64,000 bases of DNA, taken from positions 932,501 to 996,500 of the forward strand of contig NZ_JAUTAE010000001.1 in assembly GCF_030818415.1 (NCBI RefSeq). The letters run 5' to 3'. Shown here one piece after another: positions 55,245-64,000 of this stretch; position 1 is the first letter of the stretch, and each line of letters begins with the position of its first letter. The position numbers were made by a program, and so were the translations under genes. Origin of the DNA: Sphingomonas sp. SORGH_AS_0950 (lineage in GTDB: Bacteria; Pseudomonadota; Alphaproteobacteria; Sphingomonadales; Sphingomonadaceae). The notes under the pieces were generated by a model, which had not been told where the DNA came from, made no database searches, and saw only the letters and a program-made list of their open reading frames with translations.

Positions 55245-55463
55245 ATGTGGTCCCGCCTGGTCGCCCTGTTCACCATCAAGACGAAGTTCGAGGCGTTTCT
55301 CGTCATCTATGGGCTCGGCCTGGGCGCGGTCGAGCGCGGGATGCATTATCTGACCGCTTATCCGGGACTTCCTGGCAAGATCCTGTTCGCCGCCTGCCCC
55401 ATTGCGGTGTTCATGGCGGGTGCGCGGATTCTCGACTCGCTGGAGCGGGACTATCGCGATTGA
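55245..55463 (+). CDS. Small two-helix membrane protein
   Basis: 72 aa from ATG 55245 (an in-frame TTG at 55209 would add 12 residues). Two hydrophobic helices: [20 protein letters not shown] and [19 protein letters not shown], with a charged C-terminus LERDYRD. No recognised motif. I recall similar proteins in sphingomonads but no function. It is 40 nt downstream of astB and 50 nt before cysD. Confidence 0.7.
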   Translation: MWSRLVALFTIKTKFEAFLVIYGLGLGAVERGMHYLTAYPGLPGKILFAACPIAVFMAGARILDSLERDYRD

Positions 55464-55512
55464 CAGGATAAGTTGGTCGCGCGGTTCGCTGGCGACATTA
55501 TCTGACAATCCG

Positions 55513-56412
55513 ATGATTGGCCTAACCCACCTTCAGCGCCTCGAAGCCGAGAGCATCCACATCCTGCGCGAAGTCGTTGCCGAGACCGAAAGGCCGGTGA
55601 TGCTCTATTCGGTCGGCAAGGATTCGGCCGTGATGCTCCATCTGGCCAAGAAGGCGTTCTTCCCGGCGCGCCCGCCCTTCCCGCTGCTCCATGTCGACAC
55701 GACCTGGAAGTTCCAGGCGATGTACGAACTGCGCAACCGTGCCGCCGAGGCGGCGGGTATGGAGCTGATCGTCCACCGCAATCCGGAGGCCGAGGCGCTG
55801 GGGATCAACCCCTTCGACCATGGCAGCCGCCACACCGACATGTGGAAGACCGAGGGGTTGAAGCAGGCGCTGACCGCGGGCGGCTATGACGCGGCGTTCG
55901 GCGGCGCGCGGCGCGACGAGGAAAAGAGCCGCGCCAAGGAGCGCGTCTTCTCCTTCCGCTCGGCCGCGCATGGCTGGGACCCCAAGGCGCAGCGGCCCGA
56001 GCTGTGGAATCTCTATAACAGCCGCATCCACAAGGGGGAGAGCATCCGCGTCTTCCCGCTGTCCAACTGGACCGAACTCGATATCTGGCAGTATATCCTT
56101 CAGGAAGGCATCGAGATCGTGCCACTCTATTTCGCCGCCCTCCGCCCGACGGTGGAGCGCGACGGGATGCTGCTGATGGTCGATGACGACCGTTTCCGCC
56201 TGCGGCCCGGCGAGGTGCCGGTCGAACGCTCGATCCGCTTCCGCACGCTGGGCTGCTATCCGCTGACCGGCGCGGTCGAGAGCGAGGCGGCGACGCTGTC
56301 CGAGGTCATCCAGGAAATGCTGCTGACCACCACCTCGGAGCGTCAGGGGCGCGCGATCGACCATGATCAGGCCGCCAGCATGGAGAAGAAGAAGCGCGAG
56401 GGGTATTTCTGA
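55513..56412 (+). CDS. cysD: Sulfate adenylyltransferase subunit 2
   Basis: 299 aa. PP-loop ATPase: [86 protein letters not shown]. With CysN it forms APS from ATP and sulfate. ATG 55513. It is followed immediately by cysNC (1-nt gap). Confidence 0.96.
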   Translation: MIGLTHLQRLEAESIHILREVVAETERPVMLYSVGKDSAVMLHLAKKAFFPARPPFPLLHVDTTWKFQAMYELRNRAAEAAGMELIVHRNPEAEALGINPFDHGSRHTDMWKTEGLKQALTAGGYDAAFGGARRDEEKSRAKERVFSFRSAAHGWDPKAQRPELWNLYNSRIHKGESIRVFPLSNWTELDIWQYILQEGIEIVPLYFAALRPTVERDGMLLMVDDDRFRLRPGEVPVERSIRFRTLGCYPLTGAVESEAATLSEVIQEMLLTTTSERQGRAIDHDQAASMEKKKREGYF

Positions 56413-56413
56413 G

Positions 56414-58327
56414 ATGACCGCCTATCAACCCGATGCGCTGATCGCCGCCGATATCGACGCCTATCTCGCCACCCATGCCGCCAAGTCGATGCTGCGCTTC
56501 ATCACCTGCGGCTCGGTCGATGACGGCAAGTCGACGCTGATCGGTCGGCTGCTCTATGATTCCAAGACCATCTTCGAGGATCAGCTGAGCCAGCTGGAGG
56601 CGGACAGCCGCCGGGTCGGCACGCAAGGGGCCAATATCGACTTCGCACTGCTGGTCGACGGCCTCGCCGCCGAGCGCGAGCAGGGCATCACCATCGACGT
56701 CGCCTATCGCTTCTTCGCGACGGAGAAGCGCAAGTTCATCGTCGCCGACACGCCCGGTCACGAGCAATATACCCGCAACATGGTGACCGGCGCGTCGACC
56801 GCCGACCTGGCGGTGATCCTGATCGACGCGCGCAAAGGCGTGCTGACCCAGACGCGGCGGCACAGCTATCTGGCGCATCTGGTCGGCATCAAGGAGATCG
56901 TGCTGGCAGTCAACAAGATGGATCTGGTCGGCAACGACCAGTCGGTCTTCGACGCCATCGTCGCCGATTATGCCGCCTTCGCGCGCGGCATCGGGATCGA
57001 GCGCTTCACCGCCATCCCGCTGTCGGGACTGACCGGCGCGAACGTCACCACGCTTTCGCCCGACATGCCCTGGTATGACGGTCCGGCGCTGCTGCCGCAT
57101 CTGGAGACGGTGGCGATCGACGGCGACCGCGCGGTCGCGGCGTCGTTCCGGATGCCGGTGCAGTGGGTCAACCGGCCCGATCTCGACTTTCGCGGCTTTG
57201 CCGGGCTGATCGCCAGCGGCCGGGTGTCGGTCGGCGACCGGGTGCGCATCGCGCCGTCGGGCCGGACGACCAGCATCGCGCGGATCGTCACTTATGACGG
57301 CGACCGGGATCAGGCGATCGCGGGCGAGGCCGTGACCCTGGTGCTGGCCGAGGAAGTCGACTGCTCGCGCGGCGACGTGATCGCGGCGGCCGAGGACCCG
57401 CCCGAGATCGCCGACCAGTTCGTCGCCACCATCGTCTGGATGGCCGATGCGCCGCTGGTGCCGGGGCGCAGCTATTCGCTCAAGCTCGGCACGCAGCTGG
57501 TCGGCGCGACCGTCCAGCCGCCGCGTCATGTGGTGGACGTAAACAGCCAGGAGGAACGCCCCGCCGATACGCTGGCGCTCAACGATATCGGCCTGGCGGA
57601 AGTCTATGCCGACCGCCCGATCGTGTTCGAGCCCTATCAAAAGGGCAGCGCGCTGGGCGGTTTCATCCTGATCGACCGCGCGACCAATGCGACGGTCGCG
57701 GCGGGGATGATCGACCATGCGCTGCGCCGCGCGCAGAACGTCCACTGGCAGTCGACCGTCATCACCCGCGAGGCGCATGCCCGGCAAAAGGGACAGTCGC
57801 CGCGCGTGCTGTGGTTCACCGGCCTGTCGGGGTCGGGCAAGTCGACCATCGCCAATCTGGTCGAGCAGAAGCTGCACGCCATGGGCCGCCACAGCTTCCT
57901 GCTGGACGGCGACAATATCCGCCACGGACTGAACCGCGACCTGGACTTCTCCGAAGCCGGGCGGGTCGAGAATATCCGCCGCGTGGGCGAGGTCGCCAGG
58001 CTGATGGCCGATGCGGGCCTGATCGTGCTGACCGCCTTCATCTCGCCCTTCAAGGCCGAGCGCGACATGGTCCGCGCGCTGTTGCCCGAAGGAGAGTTTG
58101 TCGAGATCTTCGTCGACACGCCGCTGGCCGTCGCCGAGGAGCGCGACGTGAAGGGCCTTTATGCCAAGGCGCGCGCGGGCGAGATCGCCGAGTTCACCGG
58201 CATCTCCAGCCCCTATGAAGCGCCCGAACGGCCGGAGATCCGCGTCGACACGACGAAGGAGACGGCGGAACAGGCCGCCTCGCGGATCGTGGAGCATGTG
58301 CTGGGCGTCTGGAGCTACGACCTGTGA
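56414..58327 (+). CDS. cysNC: Bifunctional sulfate adenylyltransferase subunit 1/adenylylsulfate kinase
   Basis: 637 aa. The N-terminal two thirds is the GTPase Cys[16 protein letters not shown] (G1), [12 protein letters not shown] (G3), NKMDLVG (G4), then beta-barrel domains. The C-terminal domain from about 455 is APS kinase Cys[59 protein letters not shown]. It couples GTP hydrolysis to APS formation and phosphorylates APS to PAPS. The fused form (NodQ type) is common in Alphaproteobacteria. GTGA overlap with cysQ. Confidence 0.96.
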   Translation: MTAYQPDALIAADIDAYLATHAAKSMLRFITCGSVDDGKSTLIGRLLYDSKTIFEDQLSQLEADSRRVGTQGANIDFALLVDGLAAEREQGITIDVAYRFFATEKRKFIVADTPGHEQYTRNMVTGASTADLAVILIDARKGVLTQTRRHSYLAHLVGIKEIVLAVNKMDLVGNDQSVFDAIVADYAAFARGIGIERFTAIPLSGLTGANVTTLSPDMPWYDGPALLPHLETVAIDGDRAVAASFRMPVQWVNRPDLDFRGFAGLIASGRVSVGDRVRIAPSGRTTSIARIVTYDGDRDQAIAGEAVTLVLAEEVDCSRGDVIAAAEDPPEIADQFVATIVWMADAPLVPGRSYSLKLGTQLVGATVQPPRHVVDVNSQEERPADTLALNDIGLAEVYADRPIVFEPYQKGSALGGFILIDRATNATVAAGMIDHALRRAQNVHWQSTVITREAHARQKGQSPRVLWFTGLSGSGKSTIANLVEQKLHAMGRHSFLLDGDNIRHGLNRDLDFSEAGRVENIRRVGEVARLMADAGLIVLTAFISPFKAERDMVRALLPEGEFVEIFVDTPLAVAEERDVKGLYAKARAGEIAEFTGISSPYEAPERPEIRVDTTKETAEQAASRIVEHVLGVWSYDL

Positions 58328-59055
58328 CCGATGCCGAACTCGCACGGGCCATCGCCGTCGAGGCGGGGGCGCTGCTCCGCGACTTGCAGGTTAGTGGCGG
58401 GCTGGAAGGCGCGGCGCTGGGTGCCAGGGGGGATCGTGACGCCAACACGCTGATCCTAGACCGGCTGCGCGCCGCACGGCCCGACGACTTCATCCTGTCC
58501 GAAGAGTCGCTCGACGACCGTGCGCGATGCGCGGCCAGCCGGGTGTGGATCGTCGACCCGCTCGACGGCACGCGCGAATATGCCGAGGGGTCGGACGAAT
58601 GGGCGGTGCATATCGGCCTCGCCATCGACGGTCGCCCGGCGCTCGGCGCGGTGGCCGTCCCGGCGCGGGGGCAGGTGTTCGCGACCGACGACCTTCCCCC
58701 GGTCCATCCCCCCTGCCCGGCGGGCCTGCGCGTCGTCGTCAGCCGCAGCCGCGCGCCCGACATCGCGCGCTGCGTCGGCGACCGGCTGGGTGCGACGCTG
58801 ATCCCGATGGGGTCGGCGGGGGCCAAGGCGATGGCGGTGGTCGAGGGGCGCGCGGACGTCTATCTGCATGACGGCGGCCAATATGAATGGGACAATTGCG
58901 CCCCCGCCGCCGTTGCCCTGGCCGCCGGGCTGCATGCCTCGCGCATCGATGGCAGTCCGCTCGTCTATAATTGCGCGAATCCCCTGCTGCCCGATCTGCT
59001 GATCTGTCGGCGCGAGGTCGCCGCGCAGGTGCTGGACGCGATCGCGCGCGAATAG
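58324..59055 (+). CDS. cysQ: 3'(2'),5'-bisphosphate nucleotidase
   Basis: 243 aa, shorter than E. coli CysQ by a few residues. Inositol-phosphatase-fold metal motifs: ILSEESLDD (Glu), [15 protein letters not shown] (Asp-x-x-Asp-Gly) and [16 protein letters not shown] (Asp). It hydrolyses PAP to AMP, removing the inhibitory by-product of PAPS reduction, and fits with cysDNC upstream. GTG start at 58324. Confidence 0.95.
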   Translation: MTDAELARAIAVEAGALLRDLQVSGGLEGAALGARGDRDANTLILDRLRAARPDDFILSEESLDDRARCAASRVWIVDPLDGTREYAEGSDEWAVHIGLAIDGRPALGAVAVPARGQVFATDDLPPVHPPCPAGLRVVVSRSRAPDIARCVGDRLGATLIPMGSAGAKAMAVVEGRADVYLHDGGQYEWDNCAPAAVALAAGLHASRIDGSPLVYNCANPLLPDLLICRREVAAQVLDAIARE

Positions 59056-59112
59056 CGCGCGGATAGCGCGCGACCGGACCCACCCATCCCGTCCCGGCAG
59101 GCGACCGCGACT

Positions 59113-59132
59113 GTTACAGGTAACCTTGTAAC
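59113..59132. promoter_or_regulatory. Inverted repeat before the ZIP transporter gene
   Basis: GTTAC-AG-GTAAC-CTT-GTAAC: GTTACA (59113-59118) and TGTAAC (59127-59132) are inverted arms 8 nt apart, with an additional inner GTAAC. It lies 72 nt upstream of the ZIP gene start and is a plausible metalloregulator site (Zur- or MntR-like); no matching regulator gene is in the window. Confidence 0.45.
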
Positions 59133-59204
59133 GTCACATCGGCTGGTCCATGGGGAATATATGCCGCCTGCCCCCCTTGCCCCCTCCGTTTCGCGGTCCG
59201 CCCG

Positions 59205-59912
59205 ATGACGTTCATTCCCCTGGCCTTCGGTCTTGCGGCGATGGGGGCGACGCTGGCGGGCGGATTGCTGGCGTTGCGTCTCCAGCATCGGATCGGGCTG
59301 GTCCTGGGCGTGACCGCCGGGATCGTGCTGGGCGTCGCGCTGTTCGACCTGATTCCCGAGGCGCTGGGGCTCGCCGAGGGGCGATGGCCGGTGCGCGGGC
59401 TGATGCTGTTCTCGGCCGCCGGGCTGGGGGGCTATATGCTGCTCGACCGGCTATTGGCGGGCATCCCGCGCGCCGCCGAATCCTGGCGCGGGCATCTGGG
59501 CCCCGCCATGCTCTGCCTGCACAGCCTGATGGACGGGCTGGGCATCGGGCTGGCGTTTCAGATCGATACGGCGGCGGGATGGATGATCGCGCTGGCCGTG
59601 CTGACCCATGACGTGGCGGACGGCGTGAACACCGTCAGCCTGAGCCTCGCCGCCCGCTCCGAAGCGGCGGCGCGGCGCTGGTTGCTGGTCAACGGGCTGG
59701 CACCGATGCTGGGCGTGGTGCTGGGGCTGGCCATCGCGATCCCGAGCGGGATGCTCGCGCCGCTGATGGCGCTGTTCGCCGGGGCCTTCCTGTATATCGG
59801 CGCGTGCGAGCTGGTGCCGCGCAGCCGGGCGCTCGATCCCCGGCTCTGGACCAGCATGGCGACGCTGGCGGGCATGGCCCTGATGCTGGGCGTCACGCAT
59901 TTCGCCCATTGA
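59205..59912 (+). CDS. ZIP-family metal transporter-like membrane protein
   Basis: 235 aa, about 7-8 hydrophobic helices. Metal-binding helix motifs: CLHSLMDGLGIGLAF (HSxxDG, TM4) and LTHDVADGVNTVSLSL (THDxADG, TM5), a ZIP signature with Asp replacing the more usual Glu/His. It would move Zn, Fe or Mn into the cytoplasm; the exact ion is not predictable. It stands alone, with an inverted repeat upstream. Confidence 0.8.
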   Translation: MTFIPLAFGLAAMGATLAGGLLALRLQHRIGLVLGVTAGIVLGVALFDLIPEALGLAEGRWPVRGLMLFSAAGLGGYMLLDRLLAGIPRAAESWRGHLGPAMLCLHSLMDGLGIGLAFQIDTAAGWMIALAVLTHDVADGVNTVSLSLAARSEAAARRWLLVNGLAPMLGVVLGLAIAIPSGMLAPLMALFAGAFLYIGACELVPRSRALDPRLWTSMATLAGMALMLGVTHFAH

Positions 59913-59920
59913 GGCGGGAC

Positions 59921-59949
59921 CGCCGCCGGATCGCGAGGAGCCGGCGGCG
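59921..59949. terminator. GC-rich hairpin between convergent ZIP and DUF892 genes
   Basis: CGCCGCCGG and CCGGCGGCG pair perfectly over 9 bp with an 11-nt loop in the 49-bp gap. There is no U-tract; bidirectional termination is plausible. Confidence 0.5.
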
Positions 59950-59961
59950 ATACCCCAAATG

Positions 59962-60480
59962 TCAGGCGAGCTGAGCCGCTTCCGCCGCCGCGTTCGCACC
60001 GCCTTCGGCCAGGCCGGTCAGCTTCTCGTCGGTCGCCTTTTCCTCGGCCAGCGTCTCGTCCAGGATCGCCGCGCAGTCGCTGCGCCCCAGCTGCCGCGCC
60101 CAGGCGACCAACGTGCCGTAACGGGCGATCTCGTAATGCTCGACCGCCTGCGCCGCCGCGATCAGGGCCGCGTCCAGCACCTGCTTGTCGGCGACCTCGC
60201 CCGCGACCTCATTGGCCTCCTTGATGATGCCGTCGATCGCCGGGCAGGTCACCGCCTTGGCGGTCGTCCCGTGCATCTCGAACACCTGTTCCAGCCGCCG
60301 GATCTGCCCCTCGGTCTCGCGCAGATGCTGCTCGAAGCCCGCCTTCAGCTGCGGGTCGGTCGCCTTCTCGATCATCTTGGGCAGCGCCTTCGTGATCTGA
60401 TGCTCGGCATAGTAGATATCCTGCAACTGGTGAACGAACAGATCGTCCAGCGTCGCGATGTCCTTGCTGAATAGGCCCAT
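59962..60480 (-). CDS. DUF892 ferritin-like protein (YciE family)
   Basis: 172 aa. Four-helix bundle with DLFVHQLQDIYYAEHQITKA, GFEQHLRETEGQIRRLEQVF and AAQAVEHYEIARYGTLVAWA, where Glu/His residues (AEH, ETEGQ, VEHYE) form the predicted di-iron site. The N-terminus is MGLFSKDIATLDD. Usually stress-induced. It is the last of a four-gene unit, 21 nt after the SDR gene. Confidence 0.88.
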   Translation of the reverse strand: MGLFSKDIATLDDLFVHQLQDIYYAEHQITKALPKMIEKATDPQLKAGFEQHLRETEGQIRRLEQVFEMHGTTAKAVTCPAIDGIIKEANEVAGEVADKQVLDAALIAAAQAVEHYEIARYGTLVAWARQLGRSDCAAILDETLAEEKATDEKLTGLAEGGANAAAEAAQLA

Positions 60481-60501
60481 GGTCCGTCTCCTTCGTGATG
60501 G

Positions 60502-61284
60502 TCAGCGGTCGGCCGAGCCGGGCTCGGCGATCTTGCGATGGGCTTCGGCCAGCACCGATTGCGGGACGACGCCTGCGGCGGCGACCTGCGCCTTGTTCAG
60601 CAGCCCGGCGGTGATGTGCCCCCGGCCCGCCTTCATCGCATCCCAGCCGGTGCGCGCAACCTGGGCGGGATCATCCTTGTCCATGGCCCCGACGCGGGTG
60701 TCGAGCATGTCGGCCCGCGCGAAGAATTTGGTGTCGGTCGGTCCGGGCATCAGCGTGGTCAGCGTGACGCCCTTCTGCTCCTTCAGTTCGTTGCGCAGCG
60801 CCTCGGTGAAATTGTCGATGAACGCCTTGGTCGCATTGTAGATCGCGTTGAACGGGCCGGGGATGAAGCCGACGATCGACCCGGTGACCAGCACCTTGCC
60901 CTCGCCATGCCGGACCATGCCGGTCAGCACCCGCTGGAGCAGATGGACGGTGCCGGTGACGTTGGTGTCGATCGATCGCCGCCAGTCCTCCACCGGCTGG
61001 TCGAGGAACGCGCCCCCCTTGCTGTTGCCCGCATTGGCGCACAGCACGTCGATCCGCCGCCCGTCCGCCGCCGCCAGCAGCGTGTCGACGCCCTCCAGCG
61101 TGGACAGGTCGGCCTCCACCGCCTGTACCTTGGTGCCGAGTGCGGCCAGATCGGCGGCGGCGGTGTGGATCGCCGGTTCGTCCGCGACGATCAGCAGGTC
61201 ATAGGCGTCGCGCGCCGCGCATGCCGCCAGATGATAGCCGATGCCCGAAGAGGCGCCGGTCACGATTGCGAATGTCTCTGCCAT
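60502..61284 (-). CDS. Short-chain dehydrogenase/reductase
   Basis: 260 aa. TGASSGIGYHLAACAA (cofactor glycine motif), NAGNSKGGAFLD, catalytic Ser in GSIVGFIPGPFN, and YNATKAF (Tyr-x3-Lys) all present. The Asp after the second strand (IVADEPAI) suggests NAD rather than NADP. Substrate unknown. Operonic with neighbours (11 nt). Confidence 0.9.
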   Translation of the reverse strand: MAETFAIVTGASSGIGYHLAACAARDAYDLLIVADEPAIHTAAADLAALGTKVQAVEADLSTLEGVDTLLAAADGRRIDVLCANAGNSKGGAFLDQPVEDWRRSIDTNVTGTVHLLQRVLTGMVRHGEGKVLVTGSIVGFIPGPFNAIYNATKAFIDNFTEALRNELKEQKGVTLTTLMPGPTDTKFFARADMLDTRVGAMDKDDPAQVARTGWDAMKAGRGHITAGLLNKAQVAAAGVVPQSVLAEAHRKIAEPGSADR

Positions 61285-61295
61285 GTCGGACCTCC

Positions 61296-62471
61296 TTATT
61301 GACCGGGCTTCAGCACGATCTTGGTCACTTCGTTCTGCTTGTCGTGGAACATGCGATACCCCTCGGGCGCCTGTTCCAGCGGAAGCCGGTGCGAGATCAG
61401 GAAGGTCGTATCGATCTTCCCCTCCATGATCGCGTCGAGCAGGCCGGGCAGGTAATGCTGGACATGCGTCTGCCCGGTCTTGAGCGTCAGTCCCTTCTGC
61501 ATCACGGCACCCAGCGGGAATTTGTCGACAAAGCCGCCATAGACGGCAGGCATCGACACCCGGCCGCCCTTGCGCACCGCCAGGATCGCCTGGCGGATGG
61601 CGTGGATGCGGTCGGTGCCCAGGAAGGTCGATGCCTTGATCTGGTCGATGGCATTGTCGACGAACAGGCCGTGCGCCTCCAGCCCGACCGAGTCGATCAC
61701 CGCATCGGGGCCGATGCCGCCGGTCATCACCATCAGCGCGTCATAGGTCGCGCTTTCCTCGAAATTGATCGTCTCGGCGCCGAACTGGCGGGCGAGTTCC
61801 AGCCGGTGCGGGAAATGGTCGATCGCGATGACCCGCTCCGCGCCCATCAGGAACGCCGACTGGACCGCGAAGAGGCCGACCGGGCCGCAGCCCCAGACCG
61901 CGACCGTGTCGCCCGGCTCGATCTGGGCGTTCTCGGCGGCCATCCAGCCGGTGGGCAGGATGTCCGACAGGAACAGCACCTTCTCATCGTCCACCCCGTC
62001 GGGGATGACGATGGGGCCGGTATCGCTGAACGGCACGCGGACATATTCCGCCTGCCCGCCCGCATAGCCGCCGGTCATGTGGCTATAGCCGAACAGCCCG
62101 GCCATCGGATGGCCATAGATTTCGCGGGCAATGTCCTGATTGTCGGCGGGCAGCCCGTTCTCGCACCCCGAATATTGATGCTTGCCGCAATGATAGCAGG
62201 CGCCACAGGCGATGGTGAACGGCACCACCACCTTCTGCCCCTTTTTCAGCGTCGAGGCGGAGCCGGTCTCGACCACCTCGCCCATGAACTCATGGCCCAA
62301 TATGTCGCCCGACTTCATGGTCGGGATATAGCCGTCATAGAGGTGCAGGTCCGATCCGCAGATGGCGGTCGCCGTCACCCTGATGATCGCGTCGCGCGGG
62401 TTGACGATGCCGGGGTCGTCGACATTGTCGATGCGGACGTCATGCTTGCCGTGCCAGGTCAGCGCCTTCAT
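61296..62471 (-). CDS. Zinc-dependent alcohol dehydrogenase, formaldehyde dehydrogenase-like
   Basis: 391 aa. Catalytic zinc Cys in [27 protein letters not shown], structural zinc Cys in [20 protein letters not shown], Rossmann motif [20 protein letters not shown]. The long insertion (about 110-145) and [17 protein letters not shown] match the glutathione-independent aldehyde-dismutase/formaldehyde dehydrogenase-like subgroup. Its ATG overlaps the SRPBCC stop by 4 nt. Confidence 0.9.
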   Translation of the reverse strand: MKALTWHGKHDVRIDNVDDPGIVNPRDAIIRVTATAICGSDLHLYDGYIPTMKSGDILGHEFMGEVVETGSASTLKKGQKVVVPFTIACGACYHCGKHQYSGCENGLPADNQDIAREIYGHPMAGLFGYSHMTGGYAGGQAEYVRVPFSDTGPIVIPDGVDDEKVLFLSDILPTGWMAAENAQIEPGDTVAVWGCGPVGLFAVQSAFLMGAERVIAIDHFPHRLELARQFGAETINFEESATYDALMVMTGGIGPDAVIDSVGLEAHGLFVDNAIDQIKASTFLGTDRIHAIRQAILAVRKGGRVSMPAVYGGFVDKFPLGAVMQKGLTLKTGQTHVQHYLPGLLDAIMEGKIDTTFLISHRLPLEQAPEGYRMFHDKQNEVTKIVLKPGQ

Positions 62472-63058
62472 GCACCCTGCTCCTCGAACTGCTTGGGGTT
62501 CATCGCGTTGGTCGCGACCTCGCCGGTTTCCATCAGCTGCTTGAAGCGCGCGAGGTCGCGGCGGAGCTGGATATTGGGTTCGCGCTGGAACAGCTTGGCG
62601 ACCAGCTTGCCGATCACCCCGGCGGGCGGGTCATAGAGGATCGTCGCGGTCACGACGGTGCCGCGCGCGCCCGCGTCGCGGAAGGTGATGCGTCCCGAAT
62701 TGGCGATATCGGCCCCCTCGGCGGAGGCCCAGGCGATCAGCCGGCCCTCCTCTTCCTCGGTCACGATCGCATCCCATTCGACGGTCGTCCCGCCGGGCGC
62801 CTTGACCACCCAGTGCGAGCGCGTGGCATCGATCCTGTCGATCCGTTCGACATTCTCCATCACGCTCGCCAGATTGGGAAAGTCGCGCCACCAGGCGAAC
62901 AGCTCGCCCGCCGGGCGGTTGATCGTGGTCGCGCACGCAGTCAGGCTGTCGCCGCGATCCGCGATCGCCTCATGGGTCGCGATCCAGACCGCGGCGTCCG
63001 TGTCCTTCGCCGTCGAAAGCGGCGCGTCGTCATAGGGTCTGTCGGCGCTATCCGGCAT
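62468..63058 (-). CDS. SRPBCC-family (polyketide cyclase/START-like) protein
   Basis: 196 aa. The N-terminus is a disordered [20 protein letters not shown] tail; then an SRPBCC fold: [79 protein letters not shown]. Ligand unknown. It is the first gene of the SRPBCC-ADH-SDR-DUF892 unit and has GAGGAGAG as SD. Confidence 0.85.
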   Translation of the reverse strand: MPDSADRPYDDAPLSTAKDTDAAVWIATHEAIADRGDSLTACATTINRPAGELFAWWRDFPNLASVMENVERIDRIDATRSHWVVKAPGGTTVEWDAIVTEEEEGRLIAWASAEGADIANSGRITFRDAGARGTVVTATILYDPPAGVIGKLVAKLFQREPNIQLRRDLARFKQLMETGEVATNAMNPKQFEEQGA

Positions 63059-63136
63059 AAGCCTCTCCTCGTTCCGAGCCCGGACAGCGTCGGGTGAGGC
63101 GGCTTGTTCCGTGATTTATATCGGTTTTACAGTATC

Positions 63137-63150
63137 TTGATAAGCATCAA
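63137..63150. promoter_or_regulatory. FNR/FixK-type box TTGAT-AAGC-ATCAA
   Basis: A perfect TTGAT-N4-ATCAA, the consensus for Crp/Fnr-family proteins of the FNR/FixK class. Its centre is 86 bp upstream of the SRPBCC start; a minus-strand TATAAATC (about 63113-63120) lies at a suitable distance for a -10. A GGAAC-N16-CGCT sequence further down (about 63090-63114) resembles an EcfG general-stress promoter with one mismatch to CGTT. Confidence 0.7.
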
Positions 63151-63173
63151 TCACCCATGTGGGTGATTGATGC
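63144..63173. promoter_or_regulatory. 30-bp palindrome overlapping the FNR-type box
   Basis: GCATCAATCACCCA-TG-TGGGTGATTGATGC, 14-bp arms with 2-nt centre; overlaps the ATCAA half of the box above. It may be a Crp-family binding site or a terminator of the crp/fnr-like gene (no U-tract). Confidence 0.6.
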
Positions 63174-63198
63174 GTTTCCGCGACCGATGGTGGGCGGC

Positions 63199-63918
63199 TC
63201 AGTCGGCCATGACCCGGATCTGTGCCCGCCCGACCTTGCGCGCCAGCTGACGGGGATCGGGGATGGTCATCGACCGCGACGACCAGATCAGGTCGCCCGC
63301 GCGCCGGGCCGCCTGGAGCATCCGGTTGACGTGCACCGCGGTCAGCCCCAGCGCATCGGCCAGGGTTTCCTGCGTGATCGGCAGCTCGAAGCTGCGGCCA
63401 TGGCTCAGGTCGCTCAGCGCCAGCCGTTCGTGCAGCTCCAGCATCAGGTCGCCGATCCGCTCCATCGCGTTCATCCGCCCCAGCCGCGCGATCTGCGCCA
63501 GCAGATACGCCTCGTCGAGCGCATGTCCCACCGCATAGGCCTGGTCCAGCGCGGGCGAGACGCCCCAGTCGGGCGGCACGCAGCTCGTCACCTCGGTCAG
63601 CGAGATGACCGTGGTCGGCGCGACCGCACGGGCGTGATGATAGAGGCCGACCACATCGCCCGGCAGGACGAAGTTGAGGAACTGCCGCCGCCCGTCGAGC
63701 AGGATGCGCACCCGCGCGGCCCAGCCGGACAGGATCAGGTGCGGCGTCACGATGTCGCGCCCCTCGACCAGCAATTCGCGGCGCGGCCGGAAGACGGTCG
63801 AACGGCCCATCGCCTCCATCAGCGCGGCGACGGCGGCCTGGTCGAGCGTCGCCAGCCGCGACAGACGCTGGAGCGCGGGCGGCGAACTGCCGAGCGGTCG
63901 GCTGAGACTCAGGCTCAT
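63199..63918 (-). CDS. Crp/Fnr-family transcriptional regulator
   Basis: 239 aa from ATG 63918, preceded by GGGGA (an in-frame ATG at 63933 lacks an SD). N-terminal cyclic-nucleotide-like effector domain (TPHLILSGWAARVRILLDGR, FLNFVLPGDVVGL). C-terminal HTH with ITQETLADALGLTAVHVNRM, recognition helix TAVHVNRML. It lacks the N-terminal Cys cluster of FNR, so it is not an Fe-S oxygen sensor of that kind. It lies next to an FNR/FixK-type box, upstream of a stress-type operon on the same strand, and probably regulates it. Effector unknown. Confidence 0.9.
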   Translation of the reverse strand: MSLSLSRPLGSSPPALQRLSRLATLDQAAVAALMEAMGRSTVFRPRRELLVEGRDIVTPHLILSGWAARVRILLDGRRQFLNFVLPGDVVGLYHHARAVAPTTVISLTEVTSCVPPDWGVSPALDQAYAVGHALDEAYLLAQIARLGRMNAMERIGDLMLELHERLALSDLSHGRSFELPITQETLADALGLTAVHVNRMLQAARRAGDLIWSSRSMTIPDPRQLARKVGRAQIRVMAD

Positions 63919-64000
63919 GGGATATTTCCCCATGGCGAACGGGCCGAGGCGGGCATCCGGTCTCGCGATGCGTCGTCGCCCGGCACCCCATATCGATCAT

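Overview
This window is a high-GC, gene-dense chromosomal segment of a free-living alphaproteobacterium. The protein families point to the Sphingomonadales, most likely Sphingomonas or a close relative: an accA-xerD block, a succinylarginine pathway, Flp pilins, EttA, NDH-2, small secreted proteins with a C-x(n)-DVVVCGR motif, and the frequent intergenic repeat GGCCTTCGACTTCGCTCAGG. This placement is inferred from gene content; there is no rRNA in the window. I see no phage, insertion sequence, integron or CRISPR array. Only one gene is cut by a window edge, a GH114-like gene at the left end.

Layout. 1-6.8 kb: GH114-like glycosidase (partial), small secreted protein, dapA, lytic transglycosylase, GreB, a 74-aa acidic protein with an apparent CTG start, a NYN-domain protein and a GAF/HWE-type histidine kinase. 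7-12 kb: EttA, M28 peptidase, an Asn/Asp-rich lipoprotein, a CAU-anticodon tRNA, a PAS/MCP-fragment protein and bacterioferritin. 12.5-16 kb: an envelope/ribosome cluster on the minus strand, YfgM-like protein then BamB then Der. 16-20.5 kb: PanB, ArsC/YffB-like protein, glutamine-dependent NadE and a GntR/FCD regulator. 20.5-26.4 kb: NDH-2, MDR oxidoreductase, trypsin-like protease, small lipoprotein, an RBBP9-like protein without its nucleophile, and a TetR regulator with its probable target. 26.5-28.9 kb: an MHYT-PAS-GGDEF-EAL protein.

28.8-40 kb is the main accessory locus. It holds an APC amino-acid permease, a GntR/FCD regulator, a DapA-family enzyme, a DUF885 metallopeptidase, an Ldh2-family reductase, a Tat-exported GH127 beta-L-arabinofuranosidase and a divergent secreted 913-aa DUF5695 protein. 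The same ATACCGTATAC element lies in both control regions. The combination would suit use of hydroxyproline-rich, arabinosylated plant wall glycoprotein (extensin-type). That substrate is my inference from family functions.

40-50.8 kb: MutT, two Flp pilins, AccA, XerD, a large secreted protein of unknown function, a 44-aa membrane protein, AroK, AroB, DUF2256, photolyase, HDAC-like deacetylase, HSL-type hydrolase and RppH. 50.8-59 kb: DUF481 protein, an arginine succinyltransferase module (M20 hydrolase-AstA-AstB), and a sulfate-assimilation operon CysD-CysNC-CysQ. 59-64 kb: a ZIP transporter with an upstream inverted repeat, then a four-gene operon (SRPBCC, Zn-ADH, SDR, DUF892) preceded by a perfect TTGAT-N4-ATCAA box and a Crp/Fnr-family gene.
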